A stretch of 64,000 nt of DNA from Halalkaliarchaeum desulfuricum (GCF_002952775.1 NZ_CP025066.1:1-64000), one strand, 5' to 3'; positions 9,419-18,483 are shown, numbered from the stretch's first letter. Program-made: numbers and translations. The notes: generated by a model not told the origin, from the sequence alone.

Positions 9419-9424
9419 TATAAA
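9419..9424 (-). promoter_or_regulatory. TATA box of the TrmB-family gene
   Basis: TTTATA on the minus strand, 24-29 nt before the ATG at 9395, predicts a leaderless transcript. Confidence 0.6.
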
Positions 9425-9592
9425 CGCACCGAAAGTTTACGGGAAGTGGGTGTGTCACCTTCCCCCGTGTCTCTGGGATTCCGGCGTTTTCCCGTTTATA
9501 GACGCCGATCGAGATGTCCAATCTGGACCAACGCGTCAACTTTCGTCTCGTTTCTCTCGGGAGGGGGAATCGTTTCCCCGGCCGATAGTGGC

Positions 9593-9628
9593 TTTTCGAT
9601 CGGTTCTGCTTTTTCGATCGGTTCTGCT
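9593..9628 (+). repeat. Exact 18-bp tandem duplication upstream of minD
   Basis: TTTTCGATCGGTTCTGCT occurs twice without a gap and ends about 24 bp before the TATA box of the downstream MinD gene. It includes the palindrome CGATCG twice. It may be an operator or simply a slippage product. Confidence 0.8.
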
Positions 9629-9651
9629 TTTCTCCCTGTGACGCCTGTACT

Positions 9652-9659
9652 TTTATATT
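9652..9659 (+). promoter_or_regulatory. TATA box of the MinD-like gene at 9682
   Basis: TTTATATT is 23-30 nt before the ATG, the standard spacing for a leaderless haloarchaeal promoter. Confidence 0.7.
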
Positions 9660-9681
9660 CCCTACCGAATTCGTCGAATAC

Positions 9682-11037
9682 ATGAGCAAATCGTTCACGG
9701 TTGCCAGCGCGAAGGGCGGCGTTGGCAAAACGACGACGACGGCGAACCTGGGGGCAGCGCTCGCGGCGGCCGGCCACGATGTAGTGATCGTCGACGCCGA
9801 CATCGGCATGGCAAACCTCGGAGCGATGCTCGGGATCGTTCCCGAGGGACCGACGCTGCACGACGTTCTTTCCGGTAATGCAGCGCTCGAGGAGGCGCTT
9901 TACGAGGGTCCCTGTGGAATGCGCGTGGTTCCGGGAAGCGTCGAACTCGAGGCGTACACGTCCGTCGATTCGGCGAAGCTTCGGGAAGTGGTCGAGACGC
10001 TCTCCCAGTTCGACGGCTACGTGCTCGTCGACAGCAGCGCCGGATTGAGTCACGACAGTTCGCTTCCGCTCGCACTCGGCGACGGGACGCTTCTCGTGTC
10101 GACGCCGGATCGAGCTTCGCTTCTCGACACCGAGAAAACGCGGGAACTGACCGCTCGACTCGGCGGTTCCGTGCTCGGCGTCGCCCTCACGCGGGTGGAA
10201 CCGGACCATCCGATGTTGGAGTCGGCACCGGAGGTGTTAGGCGCCGACGTGATCGCGGAGATTCCCGAAGACGATTCGGTGACCTCGGCTGCCGCCGCAC
10301 AGGAGCCGCTGGAGATCCACGCGCCACAGTCCCCGGCTGCGGTTTCCTACCGCGAACTCGCCAGGGAACTCACCGGTGAAGCGATCCCCGAACCGGAACC
10401 AGAGGCGGAACCGGAACCAGAGGCGGAACTAGAACCGGAACCGGAGTCCGATGTGCAACAGGTCTCAGGCGTGGCGGTTGCCGGCGATTCGGATTCCGGG
10501 AGGGAATCTGCAGCGGAACCAGGTGAGGGAACCGACGTGGATTCGGGATCAGAGCGGGAAACGGAACCGGAACTCGAACTGGATGAAGAACTGGAAACGG
10601 AGCCGGACGAGTCAGAGGGTCTGGAGTTGGACGAGGAGCCAGAACTGGATCAGGAACTCGACGCGGATTCGGATGCTGAGGCGGACGACAACGGTACCGA
10701 AGACGACATCGAACTCGAAGAGCCGATTCTGGAGGCCGACTCCCAGGAACGCACAGACGAACCGGAGGAAACCGAAACCGTAACCGAGTCCGACGGAGAC
10801 GAACCGGAGGAATCCGACGGGGAACTGGCGGAACCGATCCCAGACGCGGAGCCGACGGACCTGGAGGAGGACACAGACGAGTACGAACGAGAGGACGACG
10901 AATCCCTCGAAGAAACGGACGAAAGCGAGCCGGACGAAAGCGAGCCGGATGAGGGCGACGAGGAATCTGTAGAGGAGGAAACAGGCGAAGAGACAGAAGA
11001 GAAGCGCGGCTTTTTCAGCCGGTTGTTCGGTCGATAA
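9682..11037 (+). CDS. minD: MinD-family ATPase with long acidic tail
   Basis: A 451-aa MinD/ParA-type P-loop ATPase predicted to bind the membrane when ATP-bound and position other complexes. The deviant Walker A KGGVGKTTT is at residues 11-19, with switch I-like DADIGMAN near 40 and Walker B-like YVLVDSSAG near 112. From about residue 235 to 435 the chain is almost entirely Glu, Asp, Pro and Ser in short repeats. The last residues, KRGFFSRLFGR, resemble the amphipathic membrane-targeting helix at the end of bacterial MinD. So an ATPase core appears tethered to a membrane anchor by a 200-residue polyanionic linker. Haloarchaea encode several MinD paralogues, one of which (MinD4 in Haloferax) has a long C-terminal extension and positions motility machinery; whether this is its orthologue is uncertain. 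Confidence 0.88.
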   Translation: MSKSFTVASAKGGVGKTTTTANLGAALAAAGHDVVIVDADIGMANLGAMLGIVPEGPTLHDVLSGNAALEEALYEGPCGMRVVPGSVELEAYTSVDSAKLREVVETLSQFDGYVLVDSSAGLSHDSSLPLALGDGTLLVSTPDRASLLDTEKTRELTARLGGSVLGVALTRVEPDHPMLESAPEVLGADVIAEIPEDDSVTSAAAAQEPLEIHAPQSPAAVSYRELARELTGEAIPEPEPEAEPEPEAELEPEPESDVQQVSGVAVAGDSDSGRESAAEPGEGTDVDSGSERETEPELELDEELETEPDESEGLELDEEPELDQELDADSDAEADDNGTEDDIELEEPILEADSQERTDEPEETETVTESDGDEPEESDGELAEPIPDAEPTDLEEDTDEYEREDDESLEETDESEPDESEPDEGDEESVEEETGEETEEKRGFFSRLFGR

Positions 11038-11061
11038 CCGAGTCCTCTCGATCGTTTCGGC

Positions 11062-11694
11062 CTACTTTTCGAACAACCCCTTCACGTCGTCGCGTTTCCG
11101 TCGCCGTCGCTGCATCCGGGAGCGCAACTGGTCGTAGACGAACTCGCGGGACGGCCCCTTGCCGGCGACGAAATCGAAAAGCAGCGTCGTGACCGCGGCG
11201 CGTCCAACCTGCTGTTCCTCTCTGGCGACCTCGACCGCCTCGGTCAGTATCTCCGCCTCGTAGGCCTCGTACTCCTCGGCCAGCGCCTCGACCGCCAGAA
11301 CGAGCCCATCGAGTTCCAGATCCGTCGGTTCGAGAACGCCGCCCCGATACGAGACTGGATCCGGCGGACCGCGCTCGATCCGTTCGGGATCGCGTGCGAG
11401 CGCATCCAGGAACGCGACGGCGTCTGCGACGGCCACACCGCGATACTGATCTGGAAGGCCGACGAGATACTCGCGACCGCTCTCGGCCAGGCCCGTCGCG
11501 CCGCTCCAGTTGCGGTTGCGGGCGTGGTGTACCGCCGCCGTATACTGGATCAGGCCGTGAAACAACTTCTCGTCGGTGGTTCCTTCCTCGAGTTCCAGCC
11601 AGACGTCCTCCCAGGGGTCGTGTGCGGCGTGATACTCCCCGGTCGCGTACAGCACGAGCCCGGCCCGAAGCGATTCTTCGATCGATGCGTCCAT
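11062..11694 (-). CDS. DUF309 family protein
   Basis: A 210-aa helical protein of the DUF309 family. The diagnostic segment is YHAAHDPWEDVW (residues 22-33), followed by LFHGLIQYTAA, both of which belong to the family's conserved helices. The last 30 residues are strongly basic (SRMQRRRRKRDD), unusual for a haloarchaeal protein and compatible with nucleic acid binding. Biochemical function is unknown. It lies immediately upstream of the AOR gene's 3' end but in the same direction as AOR, with 47 nt between AOR's end and this start, so a shared transcript is possible. Confidence 0.82.
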   Translation of the reverse strand: MDASIEESLRAGLVLYATGEYHAAHDPWEDVWLELEEGTTDEKLFHGLIQYTAAVHHARNRNWSGATGLAESGREYLVGLPDQYRGVAVADAVAFLDALARDPERIERGPPDPVSYRGGVLEPTDLELDGLVLAVEALAEEYEAYEAEILTEAVEVAREEQQVGRAAVTTLLFDFVAGKGPSREFVYDQLRSRMQRRRRKRDDVKGLFEK

Positions 11695-11741
11695 GACGTT
11701 TCCTCCATGAGGTTACATCGGCCGTCCGACACCGACAGCGT

Positions 11742-13661
11742 TCAGGCGGTCATCTCGTTTGTGACCCCGATCTCCTCGCCGATCTCGGGGAGATCAAGCT
11801 GGGAGAGGGTCTCGCGGAGCGGGACGCCCTGGGTGTCCCAGCCGCGGACGGCGTAGTACCGGTCGAGTTCCCGCTCGTACTCCTCCTCGTCGATGAACGC
11901 GCCCTCGTTGGGTCCGTTCGGAACCGTCTCGGTGAACCGCGGCGGGAGCCGATCGTCCTCGCGACCGAACCCTTCCCGCACGTTGAACGCCTTCGAGAGG
12001 TTGTACATCCGCTCGCCCGCGGTGAGGAACTCCGACCGGGAGAGGTCGAAGCCGGTCATCGCGTTGACCAACTCTCGGACCCCTTCCGAGAGGGTGATCC
12101 CGCGAGTGAATTTGCAGACGCCCGTGATGTCGTAGACCGCCATCAGATCCTCCATCTCCTTTAGCGCGATGGCTTTGCCCTCCATCTTCGTGCGGTCGTA
12201 GTTCTCGAACTCCCAGAAGTCGCCGCCCATCTCCAGCGCGTACAGACAGGAGGTGAGGTGGTCGGCTCCGCGCGGGGAGACGCCGAACGCAAGCGCCATC
12301 CCCTTGATGCCCCGGGCCTCGAACCCGGCGGGGGCCTGGTTTTTCACGTGGACCGCGAACTCCTCGCCGGCGCCGGTCCGCTCTGCAGCCCGGACGTGCC
12401 CGTCCATCAGTAGCTGTCCCAGTTCTCCCTCGCCGTTGGCCATCCGTCGCAACAGCTCCAGCAGCGTATCGGCATTGCCGAACTCGAGGCTCACGCCGTC
12501 CGTTTCGACCTCGAGCAGTCCGCGATCCGCAGCCTCCATCGCCCACGCGATCGCGTTGCCGGCGTCGATCGTGTCCAGTCCGAGCCGGTCGCAGATCTCG
12601 TTGGCCTTCGCGACCGCCTCGATGTCGTCGACTTCGACGTTGCCGCCAAGCGCGTACTGGGTCTCGTACTCCGGTCCGTCGACGGCGATGTCGCCGTACT
12701 TCGTGTCCTCGGCTTCGAAGAACTGGCTACACGGCTTCGTACAGTACGGGCACGGCCGCTTGGTGTCGACGTACTCTTCGGTCCAGTACCGCGGATCCAG
12801 GGAGACACGGTCCTCTTCTGGATCGTCGAGTTTGTCGTATGCCCGTTTGAAGAACCCGGACTGCCAGTTCCGCGTCGGGAAGATCCCGAGTGCGGTGTTT
12901 TTCGCGTCGAACGCCTCGCCGGTGCCGTACTGGACGTCGACCGTCGGGTTCCCGGTGCCGGTGATGTCGGTGTCGCCCCGTCCGGTCGTCTCGAGGCGCC
13001 ACTTCTTGTTGAGCTCCTCCAGTTCCTCGGGGCGGGCGACCGGGATGTCATTCGTCCCCTTGACCGCGATTCCCTTCAGGCGCTTCGAGCCCATCACGGC
13101 GCCCGGACCGCCCCGGCCGGCCTGCCGGTCTTCACACTCGATCATCGAGATCCGAGACTCGTGTTCCCCGGCCGGACCGATGACCGCCGTCCGGAAGCCG
13201 GAGCCGTACGTCTCCTTGAGTTGTTCGCCGGTTTCCCAGGTGTCGAGCCCCCACAGGTCGTCGGCGGGCTCGACGCGGACGTCGTCGTCCTCGATGACGA
13301 GCGTCGACGGCTCCTTGCAGGCGCCTCGCACGATCAGCGCGTCGTAACCGGCCCGCTTGAGCTGGTCGCCCATCTTCGCCCCAACGACCGACTTGCCGTA
13401 CCCGCCGGTGAGCGGGGACTTGAACCCGAACGTCGTCTTCGACCCCGTCGGCACCGATGGGCCCACCAGCAGCCCGGGTGCGATCGCGAGCACGTTTTCG
13501 GGGTCCAGCGGGTCGACCTCCGGACCGACCTCGTCGTAGAGGATCCGGGTCGTGAAGCCCGAGCCCCCGAGATAGTTCCTGACGTAGTCGTCGGACAGCT
13601 CTACCGTCCGGTGTTCTCCGGTCGTCAAATCGACGTCGAGAAGCCGTTTCCAGTGACCCAT
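11742..13661 (-). CDS. aor: Aldehyde:ferredoxin oxidoreductase, tungsten-dependent
   Basis: A 639-aa enzyme of the AOR family, which oxidises aldehydes to carboxylic acids with reduction of ferredoxin, using a tungsten-bis-pterin and a 4Fe-4S cluster. The cluster ligands CPYCTKPC (about residues 303-310) and the distant cysteine in GVCKFT (about 514) match the family's C-x2-C-x3-C...C pattern. The N-terminal domain begins with a typical LDVDLTTGEHRT and contains YLGGSGFTTRIL. I chose the ATG at 13661 (MGHWKRLL) instead of the longer in-frame start at 13724; a TATA-like TGTTATGC lies about 30 nt upstream. The natural aldehyde is unknown. A 30-bp-period duplication lies in the upstream intergenic region. 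Confidence 0.92.
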   Translation of the reverse strand: MGHWKRLLDVDLTTGEHRTVELSDDYVRNYLGGSGFTTRILYDEVGPEVDPLDPENVLAIAPGLLVGPSVPTGSKTTFGFKSPLTGGYGKSVVGAKMGDQLKRAGYDALIVRGACKEPSTLVIEDDDVRVEPADDLWGLDTWETGEQLKETYGSGFRTAVIGPAGEHESRISMIECEDRQAGRGGPGAVMGSKRLKGIAVKGTNDIPVARPEELEELNKKWRLETTGRGDTDITGTGNPTVDVQYGTGEAFDAKNTALGIFPTRNWQSGFFKRAYDKLDDPEEDRVSLDPRYWTEEYVDTKRPCPYCTKPCSQFFEAEDTKYGDIAVDGPEYETQYALGGNVEVDDIEAVAKANEICDRLGLDTIDAGNAIAWAMEAADRGLLEVETDGVSLEFGNADTLLELLRRMANGEGELGQLLMDGHVRAAERTGAGEEFAVHVKNQAPAGFEARGIKGMALAFGVSPRGADHLTSCLYALEMGGDFWEFENYDRTKMEGKAIALKEMEDLMAVYDITGVCKFTRGITLSEGVRELVNAMTGFDLSRSEFLTAGERMYNLSKAFNVREGFGREDDRLPPRFTETVPNGPNEGAFIDEEEYERELDRYYAVRGWDTQGVPLRETLSQLDLPEIGEEIGVTNEMTA

Positions 13662-13700
13662 ATCAGTACGTAACTCGTTCCGGGAGTAGCATAACAGTTG

Positions 13701-13759
13701 TTCTATTTCTCGCTTGCTTCCCACCGACGGTTCTATTTCTCGCTTGCTTCCTACCGACG
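13701..13759. repeat. Tandem 29-bp duplication between aor and the radical SAM gene
   Basis: Two copies beginning TTCTATTTCTCGCTTGCTTC are separated by one base and differ at one position. They lie 40 bp upstream of the aor start and 58 bp upstream of the radical SAM start, next to both promoters. Confidence 0.85.
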
Positions 13760-13816
13760 CGACGCCATTCTTTTTACCGATCGGTTTTACCGTCTCCAGC
13801 CGGTATCTCCCTCAAG

Positions 13817-15649
13817 ATGGCCGATTCGGATCTCGACGTCACTATCGTCGACGGCTACGTCGACGAGCCGGCACATTTCGGCGTCCCGCCGTATATTTCG
13901 ACGTATCCTCGGTTCACAGCGGGCGCACTCGTCGACGCCGGCGTCGATCCAGCCCGGATCACCTATCACACGATCGACGCGCTCCGGGACGACAGAAACC
14001 GGTGGCGAGACGTCGCCGAGGCGGACCTGCTCGTCTACGTCGGCGGGATGACGGTTCCCGGGAAGTACGTCGGAGGGACGCCGGCCGAACCCGATGAAGT
14101 CAGGGAACTCGCGTGGACTGCCCGTGGGACGACCCTTCTCGGGGGCCCGGTGCGGTTCGGCGTCGGCGAGGAGAACGCCGGCGCACAGGAGACCCGCCGC
14201 GAGGATCTGGACTTCGACTTCGTCGCGAAAGGGGACGTCGAGGCTGCCGCCCACGACCTCGTCGCGAACGGCCTGGAGGGCTTCAACGACCGGATGCGCG
14301 ACAACGACGAACTCGACCGGTGGGCGGCGGACGGCGCGTTCGTCGTCGAGGGACATCCGAACCATCCGGACTACCTGATCGCCGAGATGGAAACCTCCCG
14401 CGGCTGTGCGTACCGCTGTTCGTTCTGCACGGAGCCGCTGTACGGCAACCCGTCCTTCCGGACGCCGGAGTCCGTCGTCGAGGAGGTACGGGCGCTCGCC
14501 GACGCCGGCGTCCGTCACTTCCGTCTCGGACGACAGGCGGACATTCTCGCGTTCGGTGGCGACGGCGAGGCTCCCAACCCCGAGGCGATATCCCAGCTGT
14601 ACGGCGGGATTCGGGAGGCAGTCCCCGACATCGGCACGCTGCATCTGGACAACATGAACCCGGTGACGATCGTCGAGTATCCCGAGCGCTCCCGGGAGGC
14701 GATCCGGATCATCGCCGAACACAACACGCCGGGGGACACCGCCGCGTTCGGCCTCGAGTCGGCGGATCCGGTTGTCCAGGAGGAGAACAACCTGCTCGTT
14801 TCTGCCGAGGAGTGTCTCGAAGCAGTACGGATCGTCAACGAGGTCGGCGGGTGGCGGCCGGGGGACGATCCGGAGCCGGGAACTGGCGACCCGGACGGTG
14901 CCGACCGACGGTACGGTCCCTCGACGGACCCTGCGCCGGGGCAGCGACTTCCGAAACTGCTTCCGGGGATCAACTTGGTCCACGGGCTCCAGGGCGAACG
15001 CGAGGAGACGTTCGAACACAACCGACGGTTCCTCGAGCGCGTCCTCGAGGAGGGGTTGATGGTCCGGCGGATAAACATCCGGCAGGTGATGTCCTTTGAG
15101 GGGACCGAGATGTCCGACGTCGGCGCCGACATCGCCCGCGATCACAAAAAGCAATTCAAACAGTACAAACGGGAGGTTCGGGAGACGATCGATCGGCCGA
15201 TGCTTCGACGCGTTGCCCCGCCGGGGACGGTGCTGCCGGACGTCCACCTCGAGTACCATCAGGACGGGAAGACGTTCGGCCGGCAGCTCGGCACGTATCC
15301 GCTGCTCGTCGGGCTACCGGGCGAGCGACAACTCGATGACGTCGTCGACGTCGCGATCGTGGACCACGGCTACCGGTCGGTGACGGGGATCCCGTTCCCG
15401 CTGGACGTAAACGCGGCTTCGATGGACGAACTCACCGCGATACCGGGAATCGGGCGCTCCCGGGCGGGGGACATCGTCGTGAATCGCCCACACGAAACCC
15501 TTCCCGAACTGGACGACGGGAGCGCCGAGGGGGTCGACATCGGTCTGTCGAGGTTTCTCACCGTCCGAACCGACGCTGCCGGTTCTGAAAGTCCAGAAGT
15601 GCCCGGAGATAGTCCCGCTTCCGGAAGTCCCGCCAGTTCACGTCGGTGA
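13817..15649 (+). CDS. Radical SAM protein with helix-hairpin-helix tail
   Basis: A 610-aa Fe-S protein. The radical SAM motif CAYRCSFC (C-x3-C-x2-C) lies at about residues 197-204, following an N-terminal Rossmann-like region (1-180) like the cobalamin-binding or UPF0313-type front halves of related enzymes, though I do not see a clear DxHxxG. A helix-hairpin-helix segment ([18 protein letters not shown]) lies near 534-551, suggesting nucleic acid binding. An acidic/Gly-rich insert lies near 345-375. The 3' end overlaps the convergent UppS-like gene by 92 nt. A TATA-like CTTTTTACC is about 45 nt upstream. Substrate is unknown; a nucleic acid modification is a reasonable guess from the HhH tail. 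Confidence 0.85.
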   Translation: MADSDLDVTIVDGYVDEPAHFGVPPYISTYPRFTAGALVDAGVDPARITYHTIDALRDDRNRWRDVAEADLLVYVGGMTVPGKYVGGTPAEPDEVRELAWTARGTTLLGGPVRFGVGEENAGAQETRREDLDFDFVAKGDVEAAAHDLVANGLEGFNDRMRDNDELDRWAADGAFVVEGHPNHPDYLIAEMETSRGCAYRCSFCTEPLYGNPSFRTPESVVEEVRALADAGVRHFRLGRQADILAFGGDGEAPNPEAISQLYGGIREAVPDIGTLHLDNMNPVTIVEYPERSREAIRIIAEHNTPGDTAAFGLESADPVVQEENNLLVSAEECLEAVRIVNEVGGWRPGDDPEPGTGDPDGADRRYGPSTDPAPGQRLPKLLPGINLVHGLQGEREETFEHNRRFLERVLEEGLMVRRINIRQVMSFEGTEMSDVGADIARDHKKQFKQYKREVRETIDRPMLRRVAPPGTVLPDVHLEYHQDGKTFGRQLGTYPLLVGLPGERQLDDVVDVAIVDHGYRSVTGIPFPLDVNAASMDELTAIPGIGRSRAGDIVVNRPHETLPELDDGSAEGVDIGLSRFLTVRTDAAGSESPEVPGDSPASGSPASSRR

Positions 15650-16166
15650 AGTACAGCTCCGCGTAGACTGACTGCCAGATGAGAAAGTCCGAGAGCCGCT
15701 CGGCCCCGGTTTTGATGAGGAGATCCGGTTCGTCGGGAAACACCAGCCGCTCGCTCACGTCAGCCTCGCAGATGCTGTCCGGATCCAGGGTTCCCGCCTC
15801 CACGTCGGCGGCGATTTCGCGTACAGCTCTCGCGAACTCCTGCTTTCCGCCGAGGCCGATGTTGATCGTGATCGGGGCGTTCGCCGGCTCCGTCGACTCC
15901 GGCGTCCGAACCGCGATCGGTCGCGGGGCGTCGACGTCTCGCAGTTCCCGTTCGAGAGTCGGCACCACGACTTCGTCGAGCACGCTCACCGTGATTGTCA
16001 CCCGCTCGCCGCCGTACTCGAACGCCCACCCGAGAAACGACTCGAGCGTGTCGTACGCGCCCTGTTCCAAAAGGTCACGCTCGGTAATCGCGACGGCGAC
16101 GTGGCGCGGCGGCTCCGCGTCGTGTAGTCGGTGGCGGACGGCGAGGTATCGATCGTACAGCCCCAC
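15558..16166 (-). CDS. UppS-like cis-prenyltransferase family protein lacking the catalytic N-motif
   Basis: A 202-aa homologue of undecaprenyl/polyprenyl diphosphate synthases. The C-terminal half keeps the family signature: [18 protein letters not shown] and [14 protein letters not shown] at about residues 145-185. The N-terminal half does not: after HVAVAI the usual DGNGRWA-type segment with the catalytic Asp is absent and replaced by [12 protein letters not shown]. Family members are usually 240-300 residues. This may be a non-catalytic partner (as Nus1/NgBR-type subunits are in eukaryotes) rather than an active enzyme. It is divergent from the DUF92 gene 89 nt away and overlaps the radical SAM gene at its 3' end. 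Confidence 0.8.
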   Translation of the reverse strand: MGLYDRYLAVRHRLHDAEPPRHVAVAITERDLLEQGAYDTLESFLGWAFEYGGERVTITVSVLDEVVVPTLERELRDVDAPRPIAVRTPESTEPANAPITINIGLGGKQEFARAVREIAADVEAGTLDPDSICEADVSERLVFPDEPDLLIKTGAERLSDFLIWQSVYAELYFTDVNWRDFRKRDYLRALLDFQNRQRRFGR

Positions 16167-16255
16167 GTCGATGTCCTCGTGGCGCGGGCCAAAAAGGACG
16201 CCGTTTCGGGGGCGATGTCGGGAGCGTTAAGTGCGCGTCGGCGATACCTCGTGAC

Positions 16256-17575
16256 GTGACGAACAGGCTCCGCCGTGCCGGGGGATTCGCCGCGGTTTCG
16301 ACGCTCGCGCTTGCGGCCCCCGAACTCGGACAGGCGGCCGCCGTCCCCTTTGCGGCTATCGCGGTCCTGGCCGCGTTCGTCGTCGACGACGGCCCCCTTT
16401 TCGAGCTGTTCGCCCGCCCGAATGACCACCGGGAGGGACGGCTCTACGGCCTCGCTGGCTTCTCACTCGCGGCAGCAGGGCTCGCGGTGTTTGCGACGAT
16501 TCCGACGGTTCCGATGTCCGAAAGCGTCTTCGCGGCCGCCGTGATCGTCGTCGGATTCGGAAATCTCGGACGCGCGCTGGTCGCCGAACTCTCTACCGAG
16601 GAGTTTCTCGGGGTCGCCGGCTTCGTCGCGGTCGGGTGTCTGGCCGCGACCGCCGCCCAGCTGATCGTCGCCACTCAGCTTCCGGAGCCGCTCGATCTCT
16701 CGCGTTTCGCCTTCCTCGGGGCGGTCGCCGCGCTGGTCGCCGCGCTGTTGCGATCCATGCTGTTTCCGCGGGACGATCCGCTGGTGGTGCTCTCGGTGGG
16801 ACTCGTCCTCTGGCTGTTCGCCGAACTCGTGCTCGCGGTGTCCCCGATACTGGTCGGTGCTGGACTCGCGATCACCGTCGTGCTCGGGTACGTCTCGTAC
16901 GCCCTCGGGACTGCCTCCGTTCCGGGAATGCTCACCGGCGTGCTGCTCGGCCTGCTCGCGGTGGTGCTCGGCGGGGTCGGCTGGTTCCTGGCGCTCATGG
17001 CCTTTTTCGCGATCGGGGGGCTCTCTTCGAAGTACCGTTACGAGGAGAAGAAGGCCCGCGGGGTCGCCGAGGAGAACGAGGGGGCCCGCGGCACCGGAAA
17101 CGTCCTCGCGAACTCGGCGGTCGCACTCGCTGCCGTTCTCGGGTTCGCCGCCACCGCACACGGCGACGTTCCCGCCTGGCCGCTGGCGCTCGCGTTCGCG
17201 GGGTCGGTCTCGACGGCGCTGGGCGACACGCTCTCCTCGGAGATCGGCGGACTGTACGACGAGCCGCGCCTGGTGACGACGCTGGAACCGGTCGAACCGG
17301 GCACCGACGGTGCGATCACCTGGCAGGGGGAACTCGCGGGGCTTTCCGGCGCGGCGATCGTCGCCGCGATCGCGGCCGTCTCCATGCCGCTTGGATTCCA
17401 ACCGATCGTCGGCGCCGGAATCGTGCTCGCTGCGGGGTTCGTCGGGATGACCGTCGACTCCCTGCTCGGTGCCGCAGTCGAGGGCGACCTGCTCGGAAAC
17501 CAGGCGGTCAACTTCGCCGCCACGCTCGCTGGGGCGATCGCCGCCGTCGGGTTCGGGGTTCTCCTGGCCTGGTAA
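16256..17575 (+). CDS. DUF92 integral membrane protein
   Basis: A 439-aa polytopic membrane protein with about 11-13 hydrophobic helices, GTG start. The family signature lies in the C-terminal half, including ALGDTLSSEIG and the downstream DSLLGAAVEG. A plant member of DUF92 (VTE6) is a phytyl-phosphate kinase, so a role in prenyl-phosphate metabolism is plausible. The divergent neighbour is a UppS-like protein, which fits a polyprenyl lipid function. The first 220 residues are an additional hydrophobic region not needed in shorter family members. Activity in archaea has not, to my knowledge, been shown. Confidence 0.85.
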   Translation: MTNRLRRAGGFAAVSTLALAAPELGQAAAVPFAAIAVLAAFVVDDGPLFELFARPNDHREGRLYGLAGFSLAAAGLAVFATIPTVPMSESVFAAAVIVVGFGNLGRALVAELSTEEFLGVAGFVAVGCLAATAAQLIVATQLPEPLDLSRFAFLGAVAALVAALLRSMLFPRDDPLVVLSVGLVLWLFAELVLAVSPILVGAGLAITVVLGYVSYALGTASVPGMLTGVLLGLLAVVLGGVGWFLALMAFFAIGGLSSKYRYEEKKARGVAEENEGARGTGNVLANSAVALAAVLGFAATAHGDVPAWPLALAFAGSVSTALGDTLSSEIGGLYDEPRLVTTLEPVEPGTDGAITWQGELAGLSGAAIVAAIAAVSMPLGFQPIVGAGIVLAAGFVGMTVDSLLGAAVEGDLLGNQAVNFAATLAGAIAAVGFGVLLAW

Positions 17576-17636
17576 CTCGATTTGAGTGCGCGAGACGCCT
17601 CGTTTTTAACGCTCGGTCGCGTACCGGTCGATAGCA

Positions 17637-18095
17637 GTGGCCATCACCGACAAGATCTACGTCAAGAACCACAGACAGCTCGCCTCGCAGCTGGAGACGA
17701 ACCTGCCGAAGGGGGCGTTCGCGGGGGCGACGCTGGATCTGCTGTTCACCGGTGACGGGTTGGCCGACCTCGATGAGGCCACCCGGGAGCGGGTGCTCGA
17801 CTTCGCCGAGGACTTCCTCGATTGCGACTGCGACAACAACCCGTACTGCGGCTGTCCGGAACGGAAGTTCATCCGGTATCTGCTGGAGTTGCGCGCCCAG
17901 GGGATGGGCCCGGACGCGATCGTCGACACGATGACCGCAGAGTACATGGTGTACGCGTATCCGGGCGACGTGCTGTCGTTTCTGGACAGCGCGGTCCGGC
18001 GGCTCGAGGCGGTCGAGTCGCTGGCGGCGGTCGAGGGAAACGACGAGATGGAACGGACGGCCCGCGAGGCCCGGCAGGCGCTCACCCGAGCCTGA
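17637..18095 (+). CDS. Small Cys-cluster haloarchaeal protein (probably DUF5814)
   Basis: A 152-aa protein with a compact cysteine cluster CDCDNNPYCGC (residues 62-72), likely a metal or Fe-S site. The flanking helices (LDEATRERVLDFAEDFLD; FIRYLLELRAQGMGPDAIVD) are regular and highly charged. It resembles the haloarchaeal DUF5814 family, which I also recall as a terminal domain of some helicases, hence a nucleic acid link is possible. GTG start; GTTTTTAAC about 30 nt upstream supports leaderless expression. Function unknown. Confidence 0.78.
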   Translation: MAITDKIYVKNHRQLASQLETNLPKGAFAGATLDLLFTGDGLADLDEATRERVLDFAEDFLDCDCDNNPYCGCPERKFIRYLLELRAQGMGPDAIVDTMTAEYMVYAYPGDVLSFLDSAVRRLEAVESLAAVEGNDEMERTAREARQALTRA

Positions 18096-18483
18096 ACGAC
18101 GGCTCGTCCGGCTCCCCGTCGAGGTCCTCCAGCTGAATGACGTCCTCCTCTTCGTCCTCGAGCTGCTCGCGGAGGTAGTTCACGTAGCGTTTGTGTTCCT
18201 CGAGCTGCTCGCGGAGGTGTTCGGCCTCGAGTTCGAGGCGCTCGTGTTCGCGGATGAAGCTTTTGGGCACCTCGACTTTCGGCGGGAACGACTCCCCGCC
18301 GTCCATGTTCTCGAGCTCGTGTTCCGGGACGACCCGAACCTGGCCGCCGTGGGCAACGAGGGTGTCCACGTAGTCGCGGAACACCGCCGACAGGGAGATG
18401 TCGCGCTCCTCGGCGATCTCGCGGAGCGTCTCGAACGCGTCCTCGTTGACGCGAAACGAGATTGTCTTGTTCTTGTTGCCCAT
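18082..18483 (-). CDS. Ribbon-helix-helix protein with C-terminal coiled coil
   Basis: A 133-aa protein. Residues 4-45 (NKTISFRVNEDAFETLREIAEERD) form a CopG/Arc-type ribbon-helix-helix. From about 75 to 115 a heptad-rich segment (ERLELEAEHLREQLEEHKRYVNYLREQLEDEEED) predicts a coiled coil, followed by an acidic tail. Probably a dimeric or tetrameric DNA-binding regulator. The ATG at 18483 is chosen over 18495 since CCGTTAAGTAA on the minus strand lies about 27 nt upstream. The 3' end overlaps the convergent Cys-cluster gene by 14 nt. Target unknown. Confidence 0.8.
   Translation of the reverse strand: MGNKNKTISFRVNEDAFETLREIAEERDISLSAVFRDYVDTLVAHGGQVRVVPEHELENMDGGESFPPKVEVPKSFIREHERLELEAEHLREQLEEHKRYVNYLREQLEDEEEDVIQLEDLDGEPDEPSFRLG

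Noticed and set aside
13662-13724. Longer AOR start at 13724
   Set aside because: It would extend through the aor promoter and the repeat; the ATG at 13661 starts the conserved N-terminus.
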